Shown: piece by piece, positions 36,081-44,758 of the stretch
Layout of the letters: every line of letters starts with the position of its first letter
Numbering within the stretch: position 1 is the stretch's first letter
Source of the DNA: Butyrivibrio sp. LB2008
Lineage (GTDB): Bacteria > Bacillota > Clostridia > Lachnospirales > Lachnospiraceae
Direction: 5' to 3'
Assembly (NCBI RefSeq): GCF_000621565.1
Contig: NZ_KK211306.1
Span: 359,611-423,610 of the forward strand
Length of the DNA stretch: 64,000 nt
Notes under the pieces: model-generated
Databases searched by the model: none
Told to the model about the DNA's origin: nothing
Seen by the model: the letters and a program-made list of their open reading frames with translations, nothing else
Made by a program: the position numbers and the translations under genes

Positions 36081-36779
36081 ATGGAAATCCTACGCGTAAC
36101 AGACTTAAAGAAAACATACGGAACCGGCGATACGGCGGTTGAAGCCTTAAAAGGCGTAAACCTCTCAGTCGATAAAGGAGAATTCATCGCGATTGTCGGA
36201 ACATCGGGAAGCGGCAAATCCACTCTTTTGCACATGCTCGGAGGCCTGGATCGCCCGACTTCGGGAACAGTCTCGATTGACGGAAAAGACATTTTTACAT
36301 TAAAAGACGAAGAACTCACAATTTTCAGAAGAAGAAAGATCGGCTTTGTCTTCCAGTCTTTTAACCTCGTCCCTGTTCTATCAGTCTACGAGAACATCGT
36401 GCTTCCCATAGAACTCGACGGGAACACGCCTGACAAGGGGTTCGTTGACACCATCATCGATACACTCGGACTTTCGGACAAAAGAGATTCCTATCCCAAT
36501 CAGCTTTCCGGCGGCCAGCAGCAACGTGTCGCAATAGCAAGAGCACTCTCATCAGCGCCGCAAGTAATCTTGGCAGATGAGCCCACAGGCAATCTCGACT
36601 CCAAGACAAGTCAGGACGTTATGGGGCTTCTAAAAGTTATGGGCGAGCGCTTTGCACAGACTATCATCGTTATCACACACAACGAAGAGATTGCGCAGAC
36701 AGCGGACAGAATCATCAGGATTGAAGACGGACTTATCGCAAACAAAGAGGTGCTGACATGGCAAAAGAAAAACGCATAA
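36081..36779 (+). CDS. ABC transporter ATPase (LolD/MacB/BceA type)
   Basis: 232 residues, one nucleotide-binding domain. Walker [11 protein letters not shown]-loop [10 protein letters not shown], signature [15 protein letters not shown], Walker [13 protein letters not shown], and the switch His in IVITHN. The ATG at 36081 has AAGGAG nine bases upstream. Sixteen in-frame codons before it lack an RBS. It overlaps the permease gene that follows by 22 bp, so the two are translationally coupled. Adjacent two-component genes suggest a peptide-antibiotic detoxification or cell-envelope stress module. Confidence 0.93.
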   Translation: MEILRVTDLKKTYGTGDTAVEALKGVNLSVDKGEFIAIVGTSGSGKSTLLHMLGGLDRPTSGTVSIDGKDIFTLKDEELTIFRRRKIGFVFQSFNLVPVLSVYENIVLPIELDGNTPDKGFVDTIIDTLGLSDKRDSYPNQLSGGQQQRVAIARALSSAPQVILADEPTGNLDSKTSQDVMGLLKVMGERFAQTIIVITHNEEIAQTADRIIRIEDGLIANKEVLTWQKKNA

Positions 36780-39388
36780 ACGGACCTATGGTCAATAACA
36801 AAAAAGTGATTCGCAGTATCGCCGCCAAAACAGTAATGGCAAATCCCGGAAAGAGCCTTGTGGTAGTTCTTTCCATCGCGCTGTGTACATTTATGTTTTC
36901 AGCTCTTTTCACCATAAGTGGAAGCCTTATCGCCAAATTTCAGGATGATACCAACAGACGGATAGGCTCATCATGTGACGCAGGCATAAAGTATCTCAGC
37001 GAAGAAGAATACAACCGCATTGCTTCCGACAAGAACCTCAAAAGCGTGACCAAATCTATATTTGTGGCAACCGCAGTAAATGACGAGCTTAGTAAAATAT
37101 TTGCACAAGTGGATTACCACGACGAAGCAAGTGCGAAAAAAGACTTCTGCTACCCTGAGGTAGGACGACTGCCTGAAAAGGAAAACGAAATATCCATAAG
37201 CAGCCTGATCTTGCAGGCATTTGGCATGAAAGCCGATTCCAAAGAAGACTATGAGAGCCTCTTGGGAAAAAACCTATCTCTAAAGCTCTCAGGCAAAGAC
37301 AAAGAACAGACCATAGACTTCGTCATAGTCGGAATACACACGGGAGATCAAGTTTCCGCAGCACAAATGATCCTGGTATCAAAAGAGTTTCAGGAGAAGT
37401 TCTCTCCTACTCCCACATCATCCTACTATGATAATGACACATCCCTGAACCTTGATGGAGGCTACGGAAGGATCAATGCAGAAGTGGATTTCTTCTTCCC
37501 TCTCTTTTTCAAATACCAAATTGAAAAAGCAATCAAAAGAAACGGGCTGCCCGAAGATACACAGTTTGGTATTAACTGGGGAAGTGTCGGTTCATCTGCG
37601 GATTTCGGCACCATCGCATTTGTAGTACTGATGCTGTTTACCATATTCCTGTCAGGATACCTAATAATAAACAACATCTACCGCATCAATGTTTACACTG
37701 ACATCCGCTCCTACGGACTTTTAAAAACAGTCGGAACAAGCAGTAAGCAGCTTAAAAGAATCGTAAACAGGCAGGCTTTATATCATTCAATTCCCGGAAT
37801 CATCATAGGAATCGCAGGCGGAATAATTGCCGGAAGTCTCCTGCTTCCGATGTTTATGGATGAAATGGTCCTTTCTGAATCTATAGATTCCAAAGCCGTT
37901 ATAAATATATGGATCCTTTTATTCTCCGCACTTTTTTCCTATGTGACCGTTCGTATCTCTGTCAGAAAAGCAACAAAGCTGGCTTCGGGAGTATCTCCCA
38001 TAGAAGCGGTTCACTACGCGGAAAATAACAGTTTCTGTGGGAAGCGTCGCAAGCAATCGGCCACCTTTACAGCTACAAACTTTGCATTCAGAAATGTATT
38101 TAAAGAAAAGAAAAAGTGCTTTTTCGTGGTGCTCTCTCTGGCTCTTTCAATGACTGTGCTCAGCACTGTGTTCACCCTGCTGATAGGATTTGATGAGAAT
38201 AAATATATCTCCAATTTTTTGATGACTGACTTTTCCGTTGCCGACGCCACCACTGATAACCTTGCTGTTTCAAATCACGTCTATGACGGGATTACACCAT
38301 CTTTCCTTGATGAGGTAGAAAAGCTTGCAGGTATTTCGAAGCTCGGAAACGTTTATGCAGAACCTTCCATTCAGAACTTAAATAACCGTGATTATTCACG
38401 TTTCAAAGAAAGACTACTTGATAATAAAAAAGCATATGAAAATTCTGCACGACATCTTTCCGCTATATATTATGATGAATCCGGAGAGCAAACAAACGAT
38501 GATACTTATACTATAGCCAACATATATGGAATGGATGATTATGCATTAAGCACTCTTAAGATACTTCACGGAAATTTTGATGCCGAGAAATTTAAGACAG
38601 GCAAATATATTTTGGTAAACGAATATGATTACGATGGTAATGAGAGTAATTTCGTAAGCTATTTTCTCCCGGGTGAAACAATTGCCGTAAACAATGCAAA
38701 CGGCGGCATCAGAGAATATGAGGTAATGGCGACAATAGACATTCCTTTCGCCGTAAGAATTCAGGCTTATACCGATATGGACGTAAATTACGTTCTACCT
38801 ACGGATGAATTCCATGATTTCTTTGGAGAAAGAGCTCCCATGAGAACTTTGATAGACGCAACAGACGAAGCAGAGCCTGCAATAGAGAGTTGGCTTGCGG
38901 ATTATACAAGGAACGTTGAGCCATCGCTCACCTATACCTCAAGATCGGTATTTAGAAAAGAGTTTTCATCCATGACGGAAATGTTCAAGATGGTCGGCGG
39001 ACTTCTTACAACAATCCTTGCGCTTATAGGAATCCTTAACTTCATAAACACCATCGTCACTTCCGTGATCTCAAGAAGGCTTGAACTTGCCATGCTCGAA
39101 GCAGTCGGAATGACCAAGAGCATCCAGAAAAAGAGCTTATGCATCGAAGGCGTAATCTACGGCACTCTATCACTACTCTTTGGCGCGACACTAAGTAGTA
39201 TCATCTCTATACTAATGATAAAGCCACTGGAGAGCGACCTGTTTTTCTTTTCCTATAAGTTCACACTCCTTCCGATCGTCGTTGTCCTTCCGTTCCTGAT
39301 ACTTGTCATGAGCCTCATCCCTTACATCGTGTACAAGCGCACAATGAAGGAAACGATAATTGAAAGACTGCGACTGGCGGATGCGTAA
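36758..39388 (+). CDS. FtsX-family ABC permease (BceB-like)
   Basis: 876-residue permease with two FtsX domains. TM1 (SLVVVLSIALCTFMFSALFTI) is followed by an extracytoplasmic domain, then three TMs (FVVLMLFTIFLSGYLIINNIYRI and on). A second set begins at FFVVLSLALSMTVLSTVF, with another extracytoplasmic region and three C-terminal TMs (LTTILALIGILNFINTIVTSVI onward). Coupling-helix motif LLKTVGTSSKQLK and its counterpart MLEAVGMTKSIQKK are seen. Total length suits MacB-like 'double FtsX' permeases of Firmicutes more than the 10-TM BceB. It is the last gene before a terminator. Confidence 0.9.
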   Translation: MAKEKRINGPMVNNKKVIRSIAAKTVMANPGKSLVVVLSIALCTFMFSALFTISGSLIAKFQDDTNRRIGSSCDAGIKYLSEEEYNRIASDKNLKSVTKSIFVATAVNDELSKIFAQVDYHDEASAKKDFCYPEVGRLPEKENEISISSLILQAFGMKADSKEDYESLLGKNLSLKLSGKDKEQTIDFVIVGIHTGDQVSAAQMILVSKEFQEKFSPTPTSSYYDNDTSLNLDGGYGRINAEVDFFFPLFFKYQIEKAIKRNGLPEDTQFGINWGSVGSSADFGTIAFVVLMLFTIFLSGYLIINNIYRINVYTDIRSYGLLKTVGTSSKQLKRIVNRQALYHSIPGIIIGIAGGIIAGSLLLPMFMDEMVLSESIDSKAVINIWILLFSALFSYVTVRISVRKATKLASGVSPIEAVHYAENNSFCGKRRKQSATFTATNFAFRNVFKEKKKCFFVVLSLALSMTVLSTVFTLLIGFDENKYISNFLMTDFSVADATTDNLAVSNHVYDGITPSFLDEVEKLAGISKLGNVYAEPSIQNLNNRDYSRFKERLLDNKKAYENSARHLSAIYYDESGEQTNDDTYTIANIYGMDDYALSTLKILHGNFDAEKFKTGKYILVNEYDYDGNESNFVSYFLPGETIAVNNANGGIREYEVMATIDIPFAVRIQAYTDMDVNYVLPTDEFHDFFGERAPMRTLIDATDEAEPAIESWLADYTRNVEPSLTYTSRSVFRKEFSSMTEMFKMVGGLLTTILALIGILNFINTIVTSVISRRLELAMLEAVGMTKSIQKKSLCIEGVIYGTLSLLFGATLSSIISILMIKPLESDLFFFSYKFTLLPIVVVLPFLILVMSLIPYIVYKRTMKETIIERLRLADA

Positions 39389-39405
39389 AGAAATTGAGAA
39401 AAAAT

Positions 39406-39428
39406 AAAAGGGCTAAAAAGGCCCTTTT
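39406..39428. terminator. Bidirectional terminator
   Basis: AAAAGGGC / GCCCTTTT stem with a TAAAAAG loop between the convergent permease and antitoxin genes. It overlaps the antitoxin stop codon by 2 bp. Confidence 0.85.
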
Positions 39429-39642
39429 ATTTCCAACTCAGATTTAGTTTTTTCTTTTCATTCACACAGTCTACCAAATACAGATTAATTAAAGTTTGAT
39501 AAGGTATACCCGTTTCAGAAGACTCGTTTTTAAAATACTCTATAACAGTAGGTGCGATTTTTATAGTAATTTGCTTTTTTAGTTCTTTTGCATACGGATT
39601 AGGTCTGGGATTTAAATTATCAATATCATATTCCTCTAGCAT
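39427..39642 (-). CDS. brnA: BrnA-type antitoxin
   Basis: 71 residues from the ATG at 39640-39642 with AAAGGAG ten bases upstream. The GTG three codons earlier is too close to that RBS. It matches the BrnA antitoxin pattern: an N-terminal part that wraps the toxin (NLNPRPNPYAKELKKQITIKI) and a ribbon-helix-helix domain (YFKNESSETGIPYQTLINLYL). It would bind the operator and neutralise BrnT. It overlaps the toxin gene by 17 bp, with the toxin first, as in known brnTA operons. Confidence 0.88.
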   Translation of the reverse strand: MLEEYDIDNLNPRPNPYAKELKKQITIKIAPTVIEYFKNESSETGIPYQTLINLYLVDCVNEKKKLNLSWK

Positions 39643-39922
39643 ATCTTTCACTCTCCTTTCTTGTTGCTTTTCTTGCAGAAATCAGTCGAATCACCGTATC
39701 TGATTCTCTATAGCAGTGACATACAATGCACAAATGAGCTTCTTCGCTCATTCCCAACAACAGAAATCTTTCTTCATCTTCTGAATGTTCAGGATCATCA
39801 AACAATATTGCACACTCATCGAAAAATACTGTACTTGCTTCATCAAAACTTATTCCATGTTTTGTAATATTTATTTTGTTTTTGTTCTCGTCCCAATCAA
39901 AATAATACATTCTTTTAACCAT
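39626..39922 (-). CDS. brnT: BrnT-type ribonuclease toxin
   Basis: About 98 residues (94 from the second Met). The BrnT family signature is visible: YFDWDENKNKINITKHGISFDEASTVF, an HSEDEERF(LL)LG segment, and IRLISARKATRKESERYARG at the C-terminus. BrnT is a RelE-fold ribonuclease that blocks translation. Key positions (the first His, Arg in EER, and the ISARKAT strand) are present, so it looks active. No strong RBS is visible for either ATG. Its place at the end of the peptide island may help stabilise that island, which is inference. Confidence 0.9.
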   Translation of the reverse strand: MVKRMYYFDWDENKNKINITKHGISFDEASTVFFDECAILFDDPEHSEDEERFLLLGMSEEAHLCIVCHCYRESDTVIRLISARKATRKESERYARGI

Positions 39923-40005
39923 CTATCATATTTTCACTATAATTATAATATATTTACTTTGTAATTTCAATTATATCAATACAAAAGCTCACCTGAAGAA
40001 TGAAT

Positions 40006-40046
40006 AAAAAGCGCTATAGAATCCTATAATTTTGAACTCCATAGCG
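40006..40046 (-). terminator. Terminator at the end of the peptide island
   Basis: CGCTAT / ATAGCG stem (weakly paired middle) with CTTTTTATT on the minus strand, after the stop at 40061. Confidence 0.6.
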
Positions 40047-40060
40047 ATCTTATCATTTTT

Positions 40061-40759
40061 TTAATTTGCCATCCTTTTTAGAGCATCCCTAAATCTCGAA
40101 CAAAACTCTGCATACAATATACATGTAATCAATCGCATGTTCATTGCCCCTAAAGTAATCATCAATACCTCAACAAGAATCAGGCAAAGAATATCTTTTT
40201 TGCTCAAAAATTCTTTTTTCCACAAACGAAATATACCTATTCCAAAAACCGTAACACAGATTGATTCTGATATGATCAATTCCGTCACATTCTCGTGAAA
40301 AGACATTAAAAATGCTATTGTAAGGAAATCCCCGATAATAAACGGATAATGCGGTTCCATGTATGATGAATCTATCTTTTTCATTCCATTAATCGCATCA
40401 AGGACATTTATATTTAACGATCTTACTTCATTACAAATTTTTACTTTGCACAATATAGAAAAAGAAATACAGATAATATTGATAATCGCTGTCAGTAGAA
40501 AGAAATTGTATGCCAGATACAGCGTCTGCGCCCACATAATAAACTTAAGTATCATCTCAAAATCTATATATTTTACTGTACTTTTTATTATCCCTGCTTC
40601 CCTTAGTAAACTCGGAATAAAGGAAATACCAATTCCCACAACCAGTACTATAAATATCATAGCAACTCGATAATCTGAAATATTTGCATGAGCAGCTATT
40701 TCCATTGCCAAAATGGACAGATCAAATAAAAACTCACCTACAATAAGTAGTTCACGCAT
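40061..40759 (-). CDS. Polytopic membrane protein, unknown
   Basis: 232 residues from the ATG at 40757-40759, preceded by GAGG six bases upstream, inside the end of the previous gene. About seven hydrophobic helices with short loops (LLIVGEFLFDLSILAMEIA, VAMIFIVLVVGIGISFI, YLAYNFFLLTAIINIICIS, and others). No family is recognised. It is the last gene of the peptide island, translationally coupled to the gene before it. Its place and type would suit an immunity or accessory membrane protein, but nothing in the sequence proves that. Confidence 0.65.
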   Translation of the reverse strand: MRELLIVGEFLFDLSILAMEIAAHANISDYRVAMIFIVLVVGIGISFIPSLLREAGIIKSTVKYIDFEMILKFIMWAQTLYLAYNFFLLTAIINIICISFSILCKVKICNEVRSLNINVLDAINGMKKIDSSYMEPHYPFIIGDFLTIAFLMSFHENVTELIISESICVTVFGIGIFRLWKKEFLSKKDILCLILVEVLMITLGAMNMRLITCILYAEFCSRFRDALKRMAN

Positions 40760-40767
40760 CTTTTTCC

Positions 40768-41445
40768 TCAATTTAAATGAGCTTTACGATACTCATTATT
40801 TTTAGAAACATCCAATCCTTCTAAAAGGTACTTCTTGGGAATATATTCTTCCACATTCAAATCAAGAAAATACGGAGCAAATATTATCTCAACATATGTA
40901 ACCGTATTATCCTGCTCTTCCGGAGTCAAGGCATAAACAAATCCGCCATTATAATCCGCCTCCAAGGCACGTAGATCATAATTATTCGGCTCATTCTCCG
41001 CGCAATAAAATCCTTTATATTCATCAATTCCCAGTTTCTGAAGCCGCTCCTTTTCCAATTTGTACCTATCCTCAGAATATCGAACTGTCAGATATGACAA
41101 AAATTGTTCTTCCCAAGGATCATAATATGTCATCTTATACTCGAGCGTATTCATATCCGAAGTTATATTTTTGGGAAAAATCGCCTCATCTACACTATGT
41201 TTGCTGATAAATTTATCCTTTGCATTTTGCCCAATATACTCCTCATATTTCGTAATATCTGTATTAACTTCAATCCCGGCAAATTTAAACTGTATCCAAA
41301 ATAAAAAAAAGGGTATCAGAGGAAGGACAACAAAATATATTATCATGCCACAAAATAAAGCAACTAAAGAAATTTTTAATATTCTTTTCATTGAAAGGTT
41401 TATTTTTCCACTTTGCGCATTTTTTTGTACTTTATTTTTAGACAT
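40768..41445 (-). CDS. Membrane-anchored protein of the peptide island, unknown
   Basis: 225 residues. One TM helix (ILKISLVALFCGMIIYFVVLPLIPFFLFWI) near the N-terminus, then a ~170-residue extracytoplasmic domain with FPKNITSDMNTLEYKMTYYDP, an ALEADYNGGFVYALTPEE segment and EIIFAPYFLD. The same landmarks (IFPDNT.., CGGYEYALLDENDN, IHLSYPVLD) occur in the neighbour at 41552-42244, so the two are probably paralogues. GGGGGATAG precedes the ATG. Function is unknown. Confidence 0.7.
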   Translation of the reverse strand: MSKNKVQKNAQSGKINLSMKRILKISLVALFCGMIIYFVVLPLIPFFLFWIQFKFAGIEVNTDITKYEEYIGQNAKDKFISKHSVDEAIFPKNITSDMNTLEYKMTYYDPWEEQFLSYLTVRYSEDRYKLEKERLQKLGIDEYKGFYCAENEPNNYDLRALEADYNGGFVYALTPEEQDNTVTYVEIIFAPYFLDLNVEEYIPKKYLLEGLDVSKNNEYRKAHLN

Positions 41446-41551
41446 ATATAGCTATCCCCCTCATCCCTACCACAATCAAAATTCAGTCGCAACAGCTAAT
41501 ACTGTCTATGTGTTAATCTACTATAAAGCGAGCCTTTTGGTCATCTCAAAG

Positions 41552-42244
41552 CTAATAGCTACACTCTGCGATAGACCCTTCATGAAATTTATACGCATAT
41601 ATCGTAAAATTTTCTTTTGAAGTCTTTTCTAATTGCTTATAGCTCGCCTTGTCAACCTTAAGATAATCACTATAATCTTGTAATTCATCTAAAACGGGAT
41701 AACTAAGATGAATATATATAATTCTATTATCATTTTCATCAAGAAGCGCATATTCATAGCCACCGCAATATCCGTCACACGCTATATACGCAGGATAATT
41801 ATACATTGTATCATCGTATTTGATTTTTTGTATTTTATGTTCCTCATTGCCTAAGTAAACACTCTTCAAATCATAACTAATCGTAGAAATTCGTTCTACT
41901 TCTGACAAATAATCAGTTTCTTCATAACATGCCTCAAGAATCATATATCCATAAGAGCTGATCAAATCTGATTTCACATCCGAATTAAAATTTCCCTTTT
42001 CAATTTTTAAAGTATTATCAGGAAAGATCAAAAACAATGAATCCATATCATCCCAATTATCTTCAACAAGTTTTGCTTTATCATAATCAGCTATATCTGA
42101 AACTTCTTCATGAGCTCCACCTAAAAAACCAATAGACACAATTATAAAAGCAACTATCAGCCTTATAACATATATTCCCACTAGCAATGCCGCTACCCAA
42201 ATTAAAACTTTAGTAATTTTATTCCCCTTTATATTCTCAAGCAT
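41552..42244 (-). CDS. Membrane-anchored protein, likely paralogue of 40768-41445
   Basis: 230 residues from the ATG at 42242-42244 with GGAGG ten bases upstream. One TM (VLIWVAALLVGIYVIRLIVAFIIVSIGFL), then an acidic extracytoplasmic domain (YDKAKLVEDNWDDMDSLFLIFPDNTLKIE ... YNYPAYIACDGYCGGYEYALLDENDNRIIYIHLSYPVLD). The DG-C-GG Cys pair may form a disulphide. It resembles the downstream gene product in overall plan and in the FP-x-N/NT and Y-ALL/T-E-DN blocks. No known domain is recognised. Confidence 0.7.
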   Translation of the reverse strand: MLENIKGNKITKVLIWVAALLVGIYVIRLIVAFIIVSIGFLGGAHEEVSDIADYDKAKLVEDNWDDMDSLFLIFPDNTLKIEKGNFNSDVKSDLISSYGYMILEACYEETDYLSEVERISTISYDLKSVYLGNEEHKIQKIKYDDTMYNYPAYIACDGYCGGYEYALLDENDNRIIYIHLSYPVLDELQDYSDYLKVDKASYKQLEKTSKENFTIYAYKFHEGSIAECSY

Positions 42245-42302
42245 ACACAATAATCCTCCATATATCGAAGTATATGGTCCAAATATGACACCGCAATCTT
42301 AT

Positions 42303-42503
42303 TTAAAATGTTTTATTTTTTGCCAATTTTCCAGCCATCCCTGCAAAAAAACATATTACACTTGGAAATAACAAACTGAATAATACTGCCTTCAATATTC
42401 TAATAGGAGTATCCATAAAACCAACCGTATATAAGATAAACAGAATAGGCACACAGCCTAATAAATAACTTGCAAAAGCAATAATTATTCTCGCTTTTTT
42501 CAC
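42303..42503 (-). CDS. 66-aa two-TM protein of the peptide island
   Basis: GTG start at 42501-42503 fixed by GGAGGAG eight bases upstream. It has two hydrophobic helices (RIIIAFASYLLGCVPILFILYTV and ILKAVLFSLLFPSVICFFAGMAGKL) and a basic tail. Small hydrophobic, basic-tailed proteins next to peptide export genes are often immunity proteins, which is inference. No sequence family is recognised. Confidence 0.65.
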   Translation of the reverse strand: MKKARIIIAFASYLLGCVPILFILYTVGFMDTPIRILKAVLFSLLFPSVICFFAGMAGKLAKNKTF

Positions 42504-42606
42504 TGTGACTCCTCCTCGTATTTTTCAAAACTGCCAATATACTTCTTTTTTACCCACATAAGATTGTCATTAAAGTATTTCACCGCACTCAGGCCAATCT
42601 TACAAT

Positions 42607-44541
42607 TCACCAAAACCAGTATTGCTTCTTCACACCAACATATATTCCTAGCAAAACAAAAATGAAGCTTGTACCACCAAATCCCATAGTTAAATAATTA
42701 TTCTTTGCCCTTTTCTTTCCATCAGAAAACATATACTTACCGGCTTTTGTAATAGAAATACTGTCTAAGCTGTCAAAATAGATTTTCTCATATTTATTCT
42801 TTGCTTCATTATACAGATACAATTTCTTTCCATTTAAGCTATACTTTTCAGCTATTTCAGAATCAAATGAAACAACTATTTCTCCGCAAAGATTATTACC
42901 ATCATTTACTGTAAACTCACAATCACCGTATTTATTGATATTCATTACAATACTTGTCGAAAACTCATTTTCATAATTGAGAATCTTGTCTCCATCGATT
43001 TTTATAGTGTATCCTGCTCCCAAAACACATATGCTTTTTCCGTTTTCATATATATATCTAAGAAGTTCACTGCTTATTTTAGGACATTCTGACTGTTTTA
43101 CGATCTTACTGTAATATATATTCTCAATCTTTTTCTGTCCATAAAAGTTTGCATCAACTATCCCTTCCTCCGTCTTCCCCCCTGAAGTATTGACGATAAC
43201 CGTAGCCGATATAGAAACATCACCATTTGATACTATTATTGAAGTATTACCTATTTTTTTGGCGATGATATTTCCATCCTCAGATACGCTTGCGATCGAT
43301 GGATCTAATGCTTTAAACGTAATCTCTTGAGTAGCATCATCAGGAAAAACTGTAGCTTTTATTTTCCCACTCTGTCTGGGCTTTAATATATAATAATCGT
43401 TTTCCAGCTCAATCTTCTTTGTAGCAACCACAACATCCAACTTCACATTTTCTGTAACTCCACATGCAGAAACCTTTATAGTTACTTTTCCTTTAGAAAT
43501 TCCTTTCACTTCTCCGGATGAATTAACAGTTGCAATCGCCTCATCCGATGATTCATATTCAATCTCCGCTCCAATGGTATCACTAGGATATACTTTTGCT
43601 AATATCCTCATCACATCTCCCACTTTAAGCTTTTCTTCATAATCTGAAATTTCAATAGTAACAGGCTTTTTCTTCTTTACTTTCAATTGAAAAGAATTCT
43701 CTTTTTCTCCACATTTTACCGTAATAGTTGTTATACCTTCAGCTAAAGCATGAATCCTACCAAATCCGTTTACTGAAGCAACCGATTGATCACTTGAACT
43801 GTAAGAAATTTTTCTTCCCATTGCACCTGTAGGCAAAATGCTAACCGATAATAATTGTTTTTCACCTTCAGTCATTTCTGTTTTATATTCACCAAGATCA
43901 ATCTCCCTTACCTCAGCTTCAGCAACCTCTTCTCTTTCAACATTCTTTACCGTCAACCGGAACGAACTGCTTATATCTCCACAAGTCGCAGTAATTGTTG
44001 CTGTTCCCTCCGAGACAGCAGTTATCCTACCAAATCCATTTACAGAAGCTACTGACTGATTATCAGAGTAATACGTAACCGGTTGATCCGATGCACTTAA
44101 GGGCAATATTCCTACCATCAGAAGTTGTTTCTCGCCAACAGACATCTGTGTATTATAATTTCCCAAATCAATCTCTGTTACTTTTATCTGAATTTGGGGC
44201 TCATCTTTCTTAGCTACTTTTTCCGATTCCTCTTCCGCTTCCTTTTCCTCGGTCTGAATTTCTTTCACCGGTTCTATTACTGTTTCTTGCTTCTTTTTCT
44301 CTGTAAGAATATCTTTTTGCTCAGGATATTGATTTGCTGGCTCTGTAACTTTTTCAACATTATCTGCCGCTTCTTCTATTTCATACTCTACTCTATTATC
44401 TTGTGAATTGTTCTCATCCTCTTTTATCAACTCCGTCTCTTCTACTGCATATACTAACGGTGTACAAACATTAAAAATAATACTAAGAAAAATACCTGTA
44501 ACTACAATAGTCATACAATGCTTACAAAGTTGTCTTTTCAT
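42607..44541 (-). CDS. Surface protein with four bacterial Ig-like (Big_2) domains
   Basis: About 644 residues. A signal peptide (CMTIVVTGIFLSIIFNVCTPLVYA) is followed by an acidic Glu/Lys-rich tether (about 30-115), then four Big_2 repeats. The first two are nearly alike: EIDLGNYNTQMSVGEKQLL...ASVNGFGRITAVSEGTATIT and EIDLGEYKTEMTEGEKQLL...ASVNGFGRIHALAEGITTIT. The third has EAIATVNSSGEVKGISKGKVTI and the fourth SIASVSEDGNIIAKKIGNTSI. A ~150-residue domain and a C-terminal TM with basic tail (TMGFGGTSFIFVLLGIYVGVKKQ) follow. The ATG overlaps the previous stop (TGATG). It may hold or recruit the secreted product at the wall, by inference from its place in the export cluster. Confidence 0.85.
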   Translation of the reverse strand: MKRQLCKHCMTIVVTGIFLSIIFNVCTPLVYAVEETELIKEDENNSQDNRVEYEIEEAADNVEKVTEPANQYPEQKDILTEKKKQETVIEPVKEIQTEEKEAEEESEKVAKKDEPQIQIKVTEIDLGNYNTQMSVGEKQLLMVGILPLSASDQPVTYYSDNQSVASVNGFGRITAVSEGTATITATCGDISSSFRLTVKNVEREEVAEAEVREIDLGEYKTEMTEGEKQLLSVSILPTGAMGRKISYSSSDQSVASVNGFGRIHALAEGITTITVKCGEKENSFQLKVKKKKPVTIEISDYEEKLKVGDVMRILAKVYPSDTIGAEIEYESSDEAIATVNSSGEVKGISKGKVTIKVSACGVTENVKLDVVVATKKIELENDYYILKPRQSGKIKATVFPDDATQEITFKALDPSIASVSEDGNIIAKKIGNTSIIVSNGDVSISATVIVNTSGGKTEEGIVDANFYGQKKIENIYYSKIVKQSECPKISSELLRYIYENGKSICVLGAGYTIKIDGDKILNYENEFSTSIVMNINKYGDCEFTVNDGNNLCGEIVVSFDSEIAEKYSLNGKKLYLYNEAKNKYEKIYFDSLDSISITKAGKYMFSDGKKRAKNNYLTMGFGGTSFIFVLLGIYVGVKKQYWFW

Positions 44542-44720
44542 CACTTTTTCTCATCCAGTATATTTTTTTCCAGGTGTTTACGTAAACCTGCACATATTAT
44601 CAAAATCAAAAGTAGCAAAGGCAAAGCATAATGCGAAAAACTGATATTGAAAAAATATAAAATACCTGCAACTATCAGTAACACTGAATCCACTATCCCG
44701 ATTATACGAATAATCTTCAT
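44541..44720 (-). CDS. 59-aa two-TM protein of the peptide island
   Basis: ATG at 44718-44720 with GAGGG seven bases upstream, stop overlapping the next start (TGATG). Helices IIGIVDSVLLIVAGILYFF and YALPLLLLILIICAGL are followed by a charged tail (RKHLEKNILDEKK). It is translationally coupled to the Big_2 surface protein. Unknown family. It could be an export accessory or immunity peptide. Confidence 0.65.
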   Translation of the reverse strand: MKIIRIIGIVDSVLLIVAGILYFFNISFSHYALPLLLLILIICAGLRKHLEKNILDEKK

Positions 44721-44758
44721 ATTTTTACCCTCATAAATATATGTAAACTTCTTTCATC

